From contig CAAFVW010000107.1 of the NCBI GenBank assembly GCA_900766575.1, positions 1 to 59,438 on the forward strand: a stretch of DNA of 59,438 nucleotides. The letters run 5' to 3'. The DNA comes from Lachnospiraceae bacterium (GTDB lineage: Bacteria > Bacillota > Clostridia > Lachnospirales > Lachnospiraceae). Position 1 is the first letter of the stretch. Each line of letters begins with the position of its first letter. A model generated the notes under the pieces. That model had not been told where the DNA came from, did not search any database, and saw only the letters and a list, made by a program, of their open reading frames with translations. The translations under genes and the position numbers were made by a program. Shown here one piece after another: positions 43,489 through 51,567 of this stretch.

Positions 43489-44658
43489 ATGAAAAATAAA
43501 ATAAAGTCATACTTACAACGTTTAAATAAAGGAGAAGCCCTGGAAAGTGTCCAGACAGATTTCGTCAGAGAGTGCAAGGATGTAGATCCCGCAGACATCA
43601 TGCAGGCCGAGCAGGAGTTGCTGCGGGAAGGCACCTCCATCGGAGAATTACAACGGCTTTGCGATGTTCATTCCGCGCTGTTCCATGGTTCCACGCGTCT
43701 TTCTGCTGCTGCCTCCCTGATCCAGATCTCCGGTCATCCCTTGCAGACCTTCACTCTGGAAAATGCTGCTTTAGAAAAACTTATTCACCGGACAGAGCAG
43801 GCTCTGGAAAACAACGATAACAATAACTCAATAACTAACGAACTATTAGAGCAATTACGTCAGATTGCTATCCACTATGCCAAGAAAGGTGACTTACTTT
43901 ATCCACATCTGAATGTACAATATGGGATCAGCGGCCCCTCTGCGGTCATGTGGACTGTGGATGACGAGATCCGGGACGAACTCAATGCTCTGGCGAAGCA
44001 AAGGGATCAAAAGTCGACAGATGCCTGGAAGCAGCGTCTGAAAACGGTACTCACCCGCATGGAAGAGATGATCTACAAGGAATCCAATATCCTCTTCCCC
44101 AACTGTGCGCTTAATTTCACAGAGGAAGAATGGTATCAGATCTATCGGGATGCCAAAGACTATTCCGAATGCTTCGGTGTCAGGGGAGACACCTGGGAAG
44201 CTGCAGAAACCTATCTGCATGATACCGCTTCTGAAGCAGATACCCTGTCTGTGGAACACGCTTTCGCGGGCGGTGAGACCCGAATTCATCTCCCCGGAGG
44301 CAGTCTGACATTGTCGCAGCTGACTGCCCTGTTGAATACGATTCCTCTGGAGATTTCTTTTGTGGACGTTGACAACATCAACCGCTATTTTAACGAAGGC
44401 CCCAAGGTATTCAAACGCCCCGGCATGGCTCTGGAACGGGAAGTCTTCACCTGCCATCCTCCTAAGATTGAACAAAAAGTGCGTCGCATCATCGAAGAAT
44501 TCCGTGCCGGAACTCTGGATCAGGTGCCAGTCTGGATGGACAAGGGTGGCCGGACTTTTCTGGTAACTTATTACGCTGTTCGCGATAAGGAGGAACAGTA
44601 TCTGGGGACCTTGGAACTGGTACAGGATATGGAATATGCAAAAGAGCACTTCCGCTAA
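43489..44658 (+). CDS. DUF438 / hemerythrin-like / PAS domain protein
   Basis: A 389-aa cytoplasmic protein. Residues about 10-75 match DUF438 (YLQRLNKGEALESVQTDFV, REGTSIGELQRLCDVHSALF). The region about 85-220 resembles a hemerythrin-type helical bundle with HYAKKGDLLYPHL and ESNILFP. The C-terminal ~120 residues are a PAS-like sensor (TIPLEISFVDVDNINRYFNEG, TYYAVRDKEEQYLGTLELVQD). Such proteins probably sense O2, NO or redox state. It follows the GGDEF gene by 69 bp; translation may be limited by the hairpin containing its ribosome binding site. Confidence 0.88.
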   Translation: MKNKIKSYLQRLNKGEALESVQTDFVRECKDVDPADIMQAEQELLREGTSIGELQRLCDVHSALFHGSTRLSAAASLIQISGHPLQTFTLENAALEKLIHRTEQALENNDNNNSITNELLEQLRQIAIHYAKKGDLLYPHLNVQYGISGPSAVMWTVDDEIRDELNALAKQRDQKSTDAWKQRLKTVLTRMEEMIYKESNILFPNCALNFTEEEWYQIYRDAKDYSECFGVRGDTWEAAETYLHDTASEADTLSVEHAFAGGETRIHLPGGSLTLSQLTALLNTIPLEISFVDVDNINRYFNEGPKVFKRPGMALEREVFTCHPPKIEQKVRRIIEEFRAGTLDQVPVWMDKGGRTFLVTYYAVRDKEEQYLGTLELVQDMEYAKEHFR

Positions 44659-44673
44659 GGAAATGCTCTTTTT
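44641..44673 (+). terminator. Terminator of the DUF438 gene
   Basis: AAAGAGCA pairs with TGCTCTTT and is followed by a T run. It overlaps the last codons of the gene and ends a few bases before the convergent carbonic-anhydrase-like gene. Confidence 0.75.
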
Positions 44674-44681
44674 AAAAAGCT

Positions 44682-45161
44682 CTATACTTGTTTTTCCCGC
44701 TGTGCTTCTTCCACATACAACTGCGCGTTCTCCAGATTCCATCGGATCTCCTCCTCGGTGACTACCCGTTTTACCTTGCCGGGATTCCCGATCACCAGAG
44801 AATTATCCGGGATTTCTACCCCCTGCGTCACCAGTGCTCCGGCGCCAATGATACAGTTTTTCCCAATCTTACAACCATTCATGAGAATGGCACCCATTCC
44901 GACCATGGTATTGTCACCGATCTTACAGCCATGGATGATTGCACCGTGTCCTACGGTCACATGATCTCCGATCTCCACCGGATAGCCACTGCCCAGATGC
45001 ACTACTGCATTGTCCTGGATATTGCTCTCTCTTCCGATCACAATGGAATCCCGGTCTCCCCGGACCACCGCATGGTACCAGATTCCACTGTTTTCCCCTA
45101 TGGTCACATCTCCCAATACCACGGCACCGGGAGCTATAAATGCTGTCTCATGAATCTGCAT
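44682..45161 (-). CDS. Gamma-carbonic anhydrase family protein
   Basis: A 159-aa left-handed beta-helix protein. Hexapeptide repeats run through most of it (VVLGDVTIGENSGIWYHAVVRGD, NIQDNAVVH, VTVGHGAIIHGC, NTMVGMGAILMNG). The zinc-ligand histidines of gamma-CA (HL, GHGAIIHGC) are present. Members are trimers; many, such as YrdA/PaaY, have weak or no carbonic anhydrase activity. It is the last gene of a leftward group, 81 bp after trmL. Confidence 0.9.
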   Translation of the reverse strand: MQIHETAFIAPGAVVLGDVTIGENSGIWYHAVVRGDRDSIVIGRESNIQDNAVVHLGSGYPVEIGDHVTVGHGAIIHGCKIGDNTMVGMGAILMNGCKIGKNCIIGAGALVTQGVEIPDNSLVIGNPGKVKRVVTEEEIRWNLENAQLYVEEAQREKQV

Positions 45162-45242
45162 ATATTCTCTGCTCCTGTTCCTGTTTTGTTACAATTTCTT
45201 CCCTATAACATACAGTTTATCACATTTTTTCCTTTTACAGTC

Positions 45243-45740
45243 TTATGATTCCTTCCAGTGCAGTCTGTGCAATTCTCCATCCCTTTGCATGCTCTCGAAT
45301 CCCTGCTGTCTGAGTGCCTCATAGAGCACAATGGCAACGGAATTGGACAGGTTCAGAGAACGGATCTGTGGCAGCATAGGAATACGTATGCAGGTTTCTT
45401 CGTGCTCCACCAGGATTTCTTCCGGAATTCCGGCGCTCTCCTTACCGAACATGATATAGTCATCCGATCCGAATTTTACATCCGTATAGGTCTGATGTGC
45501 CTTGGTCGTGGCCATCCAGATCTTCGCTCCGGGATGCATCTCCTGAAACTCCTGAAAATTCATATATCTGGTAACATCCAGATGCTGCCAGTAGTCCATA
45601 CCGGCTCTCTTGATCTCTTTTTCATTCAGCCGGAAACCAAGAGGCTCTATCAGATGTAGGCTGGTGCCGGTAGCCACACAGGTTCTGCCGATGTTTCCGG
45701 TATTCGCCGGGATCTCCGGCTGATGTAATATAATGTGCAT
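45243..45740 (-). CDS. trmL: tRNA (cytidine(34)-2'-O)-methyltransferase
   Basis: A 165-aa SPOUT methyltransferase with the trefoil-knot signature: PEIPANTGNIGRTC at the start, GKESAGIPEEIL in the middle, and RIPMLPQIRSLNLSNSVAIVLYEA near the end. It 2'-O-methylates the wobble base of tRNA-Leu isoacceptors using SAM. The ATG at 45740 is preferred (GGAG about 8 nt upstream, family start MHIILHQPEIP) over the one at 45752. A perfect 14-bp hairpin separates it from the upstream aminotransferase. Confidence 0.93.
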   Translation of the reverse strand: MHIILHQPEIPANTGNIGRTCVATGTSLHLIEPLGFRLNEKEIKRAGMDYWQHLDVTRYMNFQEFQEMHPGAKIWMATTKAHQTYTDVKFGSDDYIMFGKESAGIPEEILVEHEETCIRIPMLPQIRSLNLSNSVAIVLYEALRQQGFESMQRDGELHRLHWKES

Positions 45741-45754
45741 AATTTTCTCCATAA

Positions 45755-45803
45755 AGTAACTATCCGGATCTGCTTATCTCTGCAATCGTTCCGGATAGTT
45801 ACT
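45755..45803 (-). terminator. Long hairpin between the aminotransferase and trmL
   Basis: AGTAACTATCCGGA pairs perfectly with TCCGGATAGTTACT around a 21-nt loop. On the minus strand only TTTA follows, so termination may be partial, allowing some read-through into trmL. Confidence 0.6.
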
Positions 45804-45822
45804 GATAGTATAACAGTTATTC

Positions 45823-47001
45823 TTACTTTTCTGCCTGTTCTGCTCTCAATTTTTCCACAAAGTGTGCCAATCGTGCGATGGCAATCTTCAGCTTCTCCAG
45901 AGAGTAAGCATAAGAGATTCTCAGATAGCCCTCTCCGCTGTCACCGAATGCCGTACCGGGTACCGCAGCCACCTTTTCCTCTTCCAGGAAACGGGTAGCG
46001 AATTCGTCACTGGTCATGCCGAATTCCCTGATGCAGGGGAATACATAGAATGCACCATAAGGCTCAAAGCATTCCAGTCCCATCTCACGAAATGCATTCA
46101 TGAGGAAACGTCTTCTCTGGTTATAAGCAGTACGCATTTCCTCAATATCGGCATCCCCGTTTCTGAGTGCTTCCACAGCGGCATACTGGCTGGTAGTCGG
46201 CGCACACATGATAGCAAACTGATGAATCTTCGTCATCTGCTGAATAATAGCAGCCGGTCCGCAACAATAACCCAGTCTCCAACCGGTCATGGCATATGCC
46301 TTGGAGAAACCGTTGATATAAATGGTTCTCTCCTTCATACCGGGCAGACTGATGATGGACACATGTTTCTCTTTATAAGTCAGCTCGGAATAGATCTCGT
46401 CAGACATGACAAAGATGTCATGTTCTTCAATAATCTTTGTGATTGCTTCCAGATCGGATTTCTCCATGATGGCTCCGGTAGGGTTGTTCGGGAACGGAAG
46501 AATCAACACTTTCGTCTTGTCCGTAATGGCTGCTTCCAGTTCCTCTGCAGTCAGACGGAACTCATTCTCTGCCTTCAGATCAATAATCACCGGTGTTGCC
46601 CCCGCCAGGATCGCACAGGGTTCATAGGATACATAACTGGGCTGTGGAATCAGCACTTCATCTCCCGGATTACACATGGCACGCAGTCCGATGTCGATAG
46701 CCTCGGAACCACCTACCGTTACCAGCACTTCATGCTGCCAGTCGTAGGTCACACCCTGTTTTCTCCGGATCGTGTTGCAGATCTCCTGACGCAGATCCTT
46801 CAGACCCGCATTGGAAGTATAAAAGGTTCTTCCCTTTTCCAGGGAATAGATTCCCTCGTCCCGGATGTGCCAGGGAGTATCGAAATCCGGTTCTCCCACA
46901 CCAAGTGAGATGGCATCCTGCATCTCACTTACAATATCAAAAAATTTGCGGATACCCGATGGCTTGATATCCACTACTTTATCAGCTAATGGATTTCTCA
47001 T
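45823..47001 (-). CDS. Pyridoxal phosphate-dependent aminotransferase (class I/II)
   Basis: A 392-aa fold-type I aminotransferase. LGVGEPDFDTPWHI is the substrate-binding start, FPNNPTGA and MSDEIYSEL contact PLP, and the Schiff-base lysine is in GFSKAYAMTGWRLGY. An arginine near the C-terminus (YLRISYA) binds the alpha-carboxylate. It resembles aspartate/aromatic aminotransferases of Bacillus and Clostridia. It overlaps the upstream Lrp gene by 4 bp, so the amino-acid-responsive regulator and the enzyme are coupled. The exact amino acid substrate is unknown. Confidence 0.93.
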   Translation of the reverse strand: MRNPLADKVVDIKPSGIRKFFDIVSEMQDAISLGVGEPDFDTPWHIRDEGIYSLEKGRTFYTSNAGLKDLRQEICNTIRRKQGVTYDWQHEVLVTVGGSEAIDIGLRAMCNPGDEVLIPQPSYVSYEPCAILAGATPVIIDLKAENEFRLTAEELEAAITDKTKVLILPFPNNPTGAIMEKSDLEAITKIIEEHDIFVMSDEIYSELTYKEKHVSIISLPGMKERTIYINGFSKAYAMTGWRLGYCCGPAAIIQQMTKIHQFAIMCAPTTSQYAAVEALRNGDADIEEMRTAYNQRRRFLMNAFREMGLECFEPYGAFYVFPCIREFGMTSDEFATRFLEEEKVAAVPGTAFGDSGEGYLRISYAYSLEKLKIAIARLAHFVEKLRAEQAEK

Positions 47002-47480
47002 GGGGTAATCATCTCTCTTTCATCATCTTTTTTCACTGCAAATGCGGTTCCGTGATCCTTGTACTTCTTCAAAATGAAGTGTGTGGCTGTACTCAGGACG
47101 GAATCCAGTGTAGACAGCTTATCGGATACAAAGTTGGATACTTCACGCAGTGTCTTTCCTTCCAGAATCACCATCAGGTCATAGGCTCCGGACATCAGAT
47201 ACACGCTGCGTACCTCAGGATATTTGTAGATACGCTCGGCAATACTGTCAAATCCCTGTCCTCTCTGGGGTGTTACACGTACTTCGATCAGTGCGCTGAC
47301 TTTCTCAATGTTGGTCTTCTCCCAGTTGATCAGGGTATGATAACCGCAGATGATCCCCTCTGCTTCCAGTGCTGCCAGTTCATTTACCACATCGATCTCT
47401 TCCACTCCCAGGATCACCGCCAGTTCCTTCAGGTCGATCCTGCTGTTCTTCTCTATGATCGCTAATAATTCTTCTCTCAT
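46998..47480 (-). CDS. Lrp/AsnC family transcriptional regulator
   Basis: A 160-aa feast/famine regulator. The HTH is at about 1-50 (LLAIIEKNSRIDLKELAVILG, VNELAALEAEGII) and the RAM ligand-binding domain at about 65-145 (VSALIEVRVTPQRGQGFDSIAERI, VYLMSGAYDLMVILEG). It is coupled to the downstream aminotransferase by a 4-bp overlap and follows the AIR-synthase-like gene by 14 bp, so it likely adjusts this operon to an amino acid. Confidence 0.93.
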   Translation of the reverse strand: MREELLAIIEKNSRIDLKELAVILGVEEIDVVNELAALEAEGIICGYHTLINWEKTNIEKVSALIEVRVTPQRGQGFDSIAERIYKYPEVRSVYLMSGAYDLMVILEGKTLREVSNFVSDKLSTLDSVLSTATHFILKKYKDHGTAFAVKKDDEREMITP

Positions 47481-47494
47481 GCCAATATCTCCTT

Positions 47495-48529
47495 TTATTC
47501 TGCTTCTTTATAGATCTCATCTCTCTGGGGGCGATCCATATAACGGGTCTCGTCCTCGTTCAGGATCAGACGGTCATTACTGTCGGTGAATCTCCCCACG
47601 ATCGTCGCCGGGATTCCTTCTGCCTGCAGTGCTTCCACCACTGCGGTTCCCTCTGGGCTTGCGATAATAAGGCTTCCTCCGGATCGCAATTCGTAGGGAT
47701 TCACATTGCAGTATTCACAGACTTCCACCGTCTCCTGTCTGAGAGGAAGTTTCTTCATATCTATTGTCAGTCCAACACCTGCACCCTCTGCCATCTCCCA
47801 CAGGCCGGCGAAAATGCCGCCCTCGGAAGCATCATGCATGGTACAACCGCCGGACTTCACGGCGGTAGCGGCCTCCGGTAAGATAGAATAATACCGGTCA
47901 AACGCCGCGGCCTCTTCCACCAGATACGCCGGGTATCTTGTCAGAAGCCCCTCTTGGTTCCGGGCCGCCAGATCTGCAGTGCCCTCCAGACCGATCCACT
48001 TGGTAATAATAATTTCCTGTCCCACCAGCTTCCTCCGGGCGTCCGCCTGTACCGTTTCCGCCTTGCGGATTCCATACCCGGTCACTGTGGCAAGGGGCTG
48101 CCATACTGCGGAACTCACTCTGGTCTGGCCACCAATGATCTGGATGTTTAATTCCGCGGCTGTTTCCTCCGCTTCCGCCATCAGCGCCTTCAGTTCCGGT
48201 TCTTCGACACTCTCCGGCAGGAAGACCACCAGTTCTGCCGCCACAGGTTCCGCCCCTGCCGCCGCCAGATTATTGGCACATTTCCGGAATATACGACTCA
48301 TGGGCATCACGGACGGATCCTCTCTCTCCGCTTCTGCCAGATCATTCTCGCAGCAAAGTTCTACTACGCCCTCCTGAACACAGGTCACCAGCTGTCCCCC
48401 GGTAAGTGGTTCAAAAATAGCGCAGTCTCCCCCCAGACCTGCGCTATTTGCTATTTCCGACCTTTTATTTTTCAGTTGTCTGAGAACGGAACGTTTCAAT
48501 ACGTTCACGGGTACTTTACCGCTCTTCAT
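47495..48529 (-). CDS. AIR synthase-related protein (PurM/HypE/ThiL-like fold)
   Basis: A 344-aa protein of the PurM superfamily. GLGGDCAIFEP corresponds to the ATP-binding N-terminal motif; MPMSRIFRKCANNLAAAGAEPVA and IIGGQTRVSS follow the PurM/HypE pattern, and MHDASEGGIFAGLWEMAEGAGVG is the C-terminal-domain signature. Superfamily members make ATP-dependent phosphorylated or dehydrated intermediates (purine, thiamine, selenophosphate, hydrogenase cyanide). No hyp or pur genes are adjacent, so the substrate is open. It lies 10 bp after the VanW gene in one operon. Confidence 0.87.
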   Translation of the reverse strand: MKSGKVPVNVLKRSVLRQLKNKRSEIANSAGLGGDCAIFEPLTGGQLVTCVQEGVVELCCENDLAEAEREDPSVMPMSRIFRKCANNLAAAGAEPVAAELVVFLPESVEEPELKALMAEAEETAAELNIQIIGGQTRVSSAVWQPLATVTGYGIRKAETVQADARRKLVGQEIIITKWIGLEGTADLAARNQEGLLTRYPAYLVEEAAAFDRYYSILPEAATAVKSGGCTMHDASEGGIFAGLWEMAEGAGVGLTIDMKKLPLRQETVEVCEYCNVNPYELRSGGSLIIASPEGTAVVEALQAEGIPATIVGRFTDSNDRLILNEDETRYMDRPQRDEIYKEAE

Positions 48530-48539
48530 TGTCTCACCT

Positions 48540-50018
48540 TTAGTCGTCTACGATTTCCGTTTCCTGTGCAGCCGCTGCTGCTCTTGCATTCAATGCTGCT
48601 GCCACATTTTTCACATGGTCAATATTGGCGGTGCTGATGGCTGCCATGATCTCTTCATATGCCTGTGGATCGGAAGTGGCTGTTCCCACAGTAGCGCTAC
48701 GGGGCACCATCTTGTAACTGCTGCTGTTGACCTGCTCTCTGCTGACCTCTACACCGTTTTCCAGCGTGATCTTCCACAGTCTCGCCTTATAGCCGATATG
48801 TGCACTCTCAGTCACGATATAACCGATCGGCTGACCGGCATCTGCATAGATCTGATCCGCAGGAGGATTGATTACTTCCAGTACTTCACTTTCATAACGA
48901 ACGGAATGTGCGGCATCTCTGGTCTCTTTGCCGTAGATGTTGAAAGTGATCTGCTTATCATGGGTATACCCTTCAATATAAATCGGATAATCCGTGTTGT
49001 TTACGAACTTGAAATCCTTGCCTGAACTCTCTGCGATTGCCGCATCTGCGGAAGGGTCCACATAGCCTACGATCATAGAATGGTTATAGCGTTCCGTTAC
49101 TTCCAATTCCGCGAGCAGCACTGCATTATACAATGTAGTGGATACCTGGCAGATACCTCCGCCGAGACTGTCTACCACTTTACCGCTCACATAGGAACCA
49201 GCCATGTAATAACCATTGGCCGCAGAGAAAGGAGACACGGTCTTATATGTGGAAAATTCCTCTCCGGGATATAAAGTCGTTCCATTGATGAGGTTACAGC
49301 CATTGGCCACATTGGCGCTTCTGGCGGAACCGGAGGTCTTATAGGCCGTTGTAAAGCTTCCCAGTACATCCGTTACCTGTGCCAGTTCTTCCGCACTGCC
49401 CTGCGGCTCATCTACTACGATCTCCAGGGGAATGCTGCATGCCTCATGATTCCATTCCTCTGTCAGATAATCATACACGGTATCAATCGACTTCTCTACA
49501 TCCAGCACATATCCTGTCTGGCCTTCTATTACCTGGAATTTACCACCCTCTCTTTTCAGAGAGACATTGATGGCTTCCTGATCGTATTTCGTACATTTCG
49601 TCAACAGATCATTGATAGCCTGCAGGTCAAAGTCCAGTTCGATGGGATATACGTAATTCTCATGCTGCAGATCCATCAGAATCTTATAACGCTCGATCAC
49701 ATTTCCATGGGTTCCCAGTTCCAGCGCATCCTGTACCAATTCCGGATTCTTCCAGGTCACACCCAGATCTCCGGCTGTGGTCGTCATCTGATGATCGTTG
49801 GCAGCAATCAGCGTGATTTCTACCGCATTCAGGTTTTCCACATACTCCTCAATAGCTGTGGTGGCTTCTTCCGCCGTCATTCCGGACAGATCCACATCCC
49901 CTGCGTAGATTCCTGTCTTAATGGTGTCATCTGTCTTCGCCTGCACTGTCATGCCGAACAATAAAGTCAGCATCAACAGCAAAACACCCTGGATCCCCTT
50001 ACGATATAATTTTTTCAT
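48540..50018 (-). CDS. VanW family exported protein
   Basis: A 492-aa exported protein. The signal peptide is at about 1-27 (GVLLLMLTLLFGMTVQA). A peptidoglycan-binding-type (PG_binding_4) region covers about 70-210. The VanW domain is at about 235-370 (NVANGCNLINGTTLYPGEEFST, GGGICQVSTTLYNAVL). The C-terminus is a beta region plus an Ala-rich tail. VanW occurs in some glycopeptide-resistance clusters but is mostly a general wall protein of unknown activity; no other van genes are here. It is the first long gene of the leftward operon, preceded by a 35-aa membrane peptide. Confidence 0.9.
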   Translation of the reverse strand: MKKLYRKGIQGVLLLMLTLLFGMTVQAKTDDTIKTGIYAGDVDLSGMTAEEATTAIEEYVENLNAVEITLIAANDHQMTTTAGDLGVTWKNPELVQDALELGTHGNVIERYKILMDLQHENYVYPIELDFDLQAINDLLTKCTKYDQEAINVSLKREGGKFQVIEGQTGYVLDVEKSIDTVYDYLTEEWNHEACSIPLEIVVDEPQGSAEELAQVTDVLGSFTTAYKTSGSARSANVANGCNLINGTTLYPGEEFSTYKTVSPFSAANGYYMAGSYVSGKVVDSLGGGICQVSTTLYNAVLLAELEVTERYNHSMIVGYVDPSADAAIAESSGKDFKFVNNTDYPIYIEGYTHDKQITFNIYGKETRDAAHSVRYESEVLEVINPPADQIYADAGQPIGYIVTESAHIGYKARLWKITLENGVEVSREQVNSSSYKMVPRSATVGTATSDPQAYEEIMAAISTANIDHVKNVAAALNARAAAAAQETEIVDD

Positions 50019-50071
50019 AATACTCTACTCCTCATTTCCAAGTCCCGTCTACGATTCCGACTAAGGTTGAA

Positions 50072-50179
50072 TTAGTAGAAAATAGATGTTATAGTAGGTA
50101 CGATCATAGCGATCACAAGCAGCACGATAATGGCTGCGGAGATCCGCTGTTTTGTCTTTTTACTATTCATATTAAACAT
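50072..50179 (-). CDS. 35-aa single-pass membrane peptide
   Basis: A short frame with a good ribosome binding site (GGAGG, 8 nt before the ATG): MFNMNSKKTKQRISAA, then a single hydrophobic segment (IIVLLVIAMIVPTITSIF), ending TAA at 50072. The basic N-terminus predicts N-in orientation. It lies 53 bp upstream of vanW in the same direction and 57 bp from a divergent gene for another single-pass protein. I do not recognise a named family; small Clostridia membrane peptides of this size are often left unannotated. Coding status rests on the RBS and the membrane-segment pattern. Confidence 0.65.
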   Translation of the reverse strand: MFNMNSKKTKQRISAAIIVLLVIAMIVPTITSIFY

Positions 50180-50236
50180 GGCTTAACCTCCGTAAATGCT
50201 TAAAAAAATGGCTTTTGTTCTGAAAGGATATTATAT

Positions 50237-50887
50237 ATGAGTTTAAAGTTTTTGGCAAGTTTAATCATATTTATTGTCTTCGTGTATACCATCATTATTG
50301 TTGCACAGACGACCAGGCGCCAGCGTGCCCTTGCAGAGAAAAAGGAACAGGAATTCTGGGATCGGGAGAAAAGAGCCAATTCTGTCCGCAAAAAATCCCT
50401 CGATGGCCTGGATTATGTTAAGATTCCTCTGGACAAACTTCCCATGGATGCTTTGCCGGAAGATGAAAAAGTTCAGGAATACAAGGAACTTCTCACTTAT
50501 CTGTCCACACAGCCCATTGTGAATCTCACAGGCTTCACCAATACCGATCTGAAACTGGAATACGGTACTGCCAACATCACGCCTCTGTCCCAATACGACC
50601 AGAATTACACCGCTCTGGTGCGTACTTTGCAGCAATGGGCGGAACTCCTGCTGAAAGCGGATCTCAGAGAAGAAGCCGAAACCGTCCTTTCCTATGCCGT
50701 TTCCATTGGTACGGATGTCAGTCATACTTACTATGCCCTGGCCGAAATCTATGCCTCCCGGGCAGAATATGATAAAATCGCCGCCCTGATCCGCCAGGCA
50801 GAAACGCTTCGTTCCGCACTGAGTAAATCTATCGTCCGTACTTTGCAAGAATCTTATCCGCAAGCCTGCTCGCCTCACTGCGGGTAA
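50237..50887 (+). CDS. Hypothetical single-pass membrane protein
   Basis: A 216-aa protein. TM at about 5-24, then a charged helical stretch (RRQRALAEKKEQEFWDREKRANSVRKK) and a soluble part of about 150 residues rich in helices, possibly TPR-like (YTALVRTLQQWAELLLKADLREEAETVLSYAV, HTYYALAEIYASRAEYDKIAALI). GAAAGGAT lies upstream of the ATG. It is divergent from the small peptide/VanW operon, and its last 59 bp overlap the 3' end of the convergent DnaQ-like gene. No known function recognised. Confidence 0.78.
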   Translation: MSLKFLASLIIFIVFVYTIIIVAQTTRRQRALAEKKEQEFWDREKRANSVRKKSLDGLDYVKIPLDKLPMDALPEDEKVQEYKELLTYLSTQPIVNLTGFTNTDLKLEYGTANITPLSQYDQNYTALVRTLQQWAELLLKADLREEAETVLSYAVSIGTDVSHTYYALAEIYASRAEYDKIAALIRQAETLRSALSKSIVRTLQESYPQACSPHCG

Positions 50888-51551
50888 GCTTTTCCACATC
50901 AACTTCCAAGGTTATCTTATGCTGCTCCAGCAGACGATATAACCGTTCCTTTTGCGGCTTCGTCGCCGGAGTATCTCTTTTTACCTGATAATGCAATGAC
51001 CGGGGGACGAATAAATTATCCTTTGCCACTTTCCCGACAGTTTCCTCCTGATAAAACAACTCCACAAGCTTCCGGAACAACTGATCCGTAGCTTTCGCAT
51101 CCTCCAGAGCTCTGTGGGCATGATGCGGAATCTCGTAGTACTGACACAGATATTCCAGATTCCGGTGGGGCAGCTGTGGCAGATATTTCCGGGCAATCTG
51201 CAAAGTATCCACCGCCGATCTCTCGAAAGTCACCTTCCGGTCTACCGCTGCTTTTTTCAAAAAGGAATAATCAAACAAAATACGATGTCCAAGCAATGGT
51301 AAATCTCCCATGAATTCCAACAACTCTGGGAACACCTCTTCCAGTTCCGGTGCATTCGCAAGCTCTTCGTCCCGGATTCCCGTCAACTCTGTAATCCGCT
51401 CTTCCAGTTTCCGTCCCGGATTCACAAAGGTGGAAAATTCTTTCGTAATCTCTCCCTGCTCCACACGGATTGCTCCAATTTCTATGATTCTGTCACGCTT
51501 GGGATTCAATCCGGTAGTCTCCAGATCTATACTGACATATGTGTCATACAT
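50829..51551 (-). CDS. DnaQ-like 3'-5' exonuclease (DEDDh)
   Basis: A 240-aa exonuclease. Exo I SIDLETTGL, Exo II GHRILFDYSFLKKAA and Exo III-epsilon HRALEDAKAT are intact, matching the proofreading-subunit group. The C-terminal ~55 residues (KPQKERLYRLLEQHKI, LTRSEASRLADKILAKYG) form an extra small domain common to stand-alone Firmicute versions. It overlaps the convergent gene by 59 bp. Likely roles are DNA repair or RNA/DNA trimming. Confidence 0.92.
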   Translation of the reverse strand: MYDTYVSIDLETTGLNPKRDRIIEIGAIRVEQGEITKEFSTFVNPGRKLEERITELTGIRDEELANAPELEEVFPELLEFMGDLPLLGHRILFDYSFLKKAAVDRKVTFERSAVDTLQIARKYLPQLPHRNLEYLCQYYEIPHHAHRALEDAKATDQLFRKLVELFYQEETVGKVAKDNLFVPRSLHYQVKRDTPATKPQKERLYRLLEQHKITLEVDVEKLTRSEASRLADKILAKYGR

Positions 51552-51567
51552 TTAAAAATCCTCTTTT

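Noticed and set aside
48540..50018. Glycopeptide (vancomycin) resistance cluster because of VanW
   Set aside because: No vanHAX, vanY, vanT or vanRS partner is present; VanW-domain proteins are common in Clostridia outside resistance clusters.
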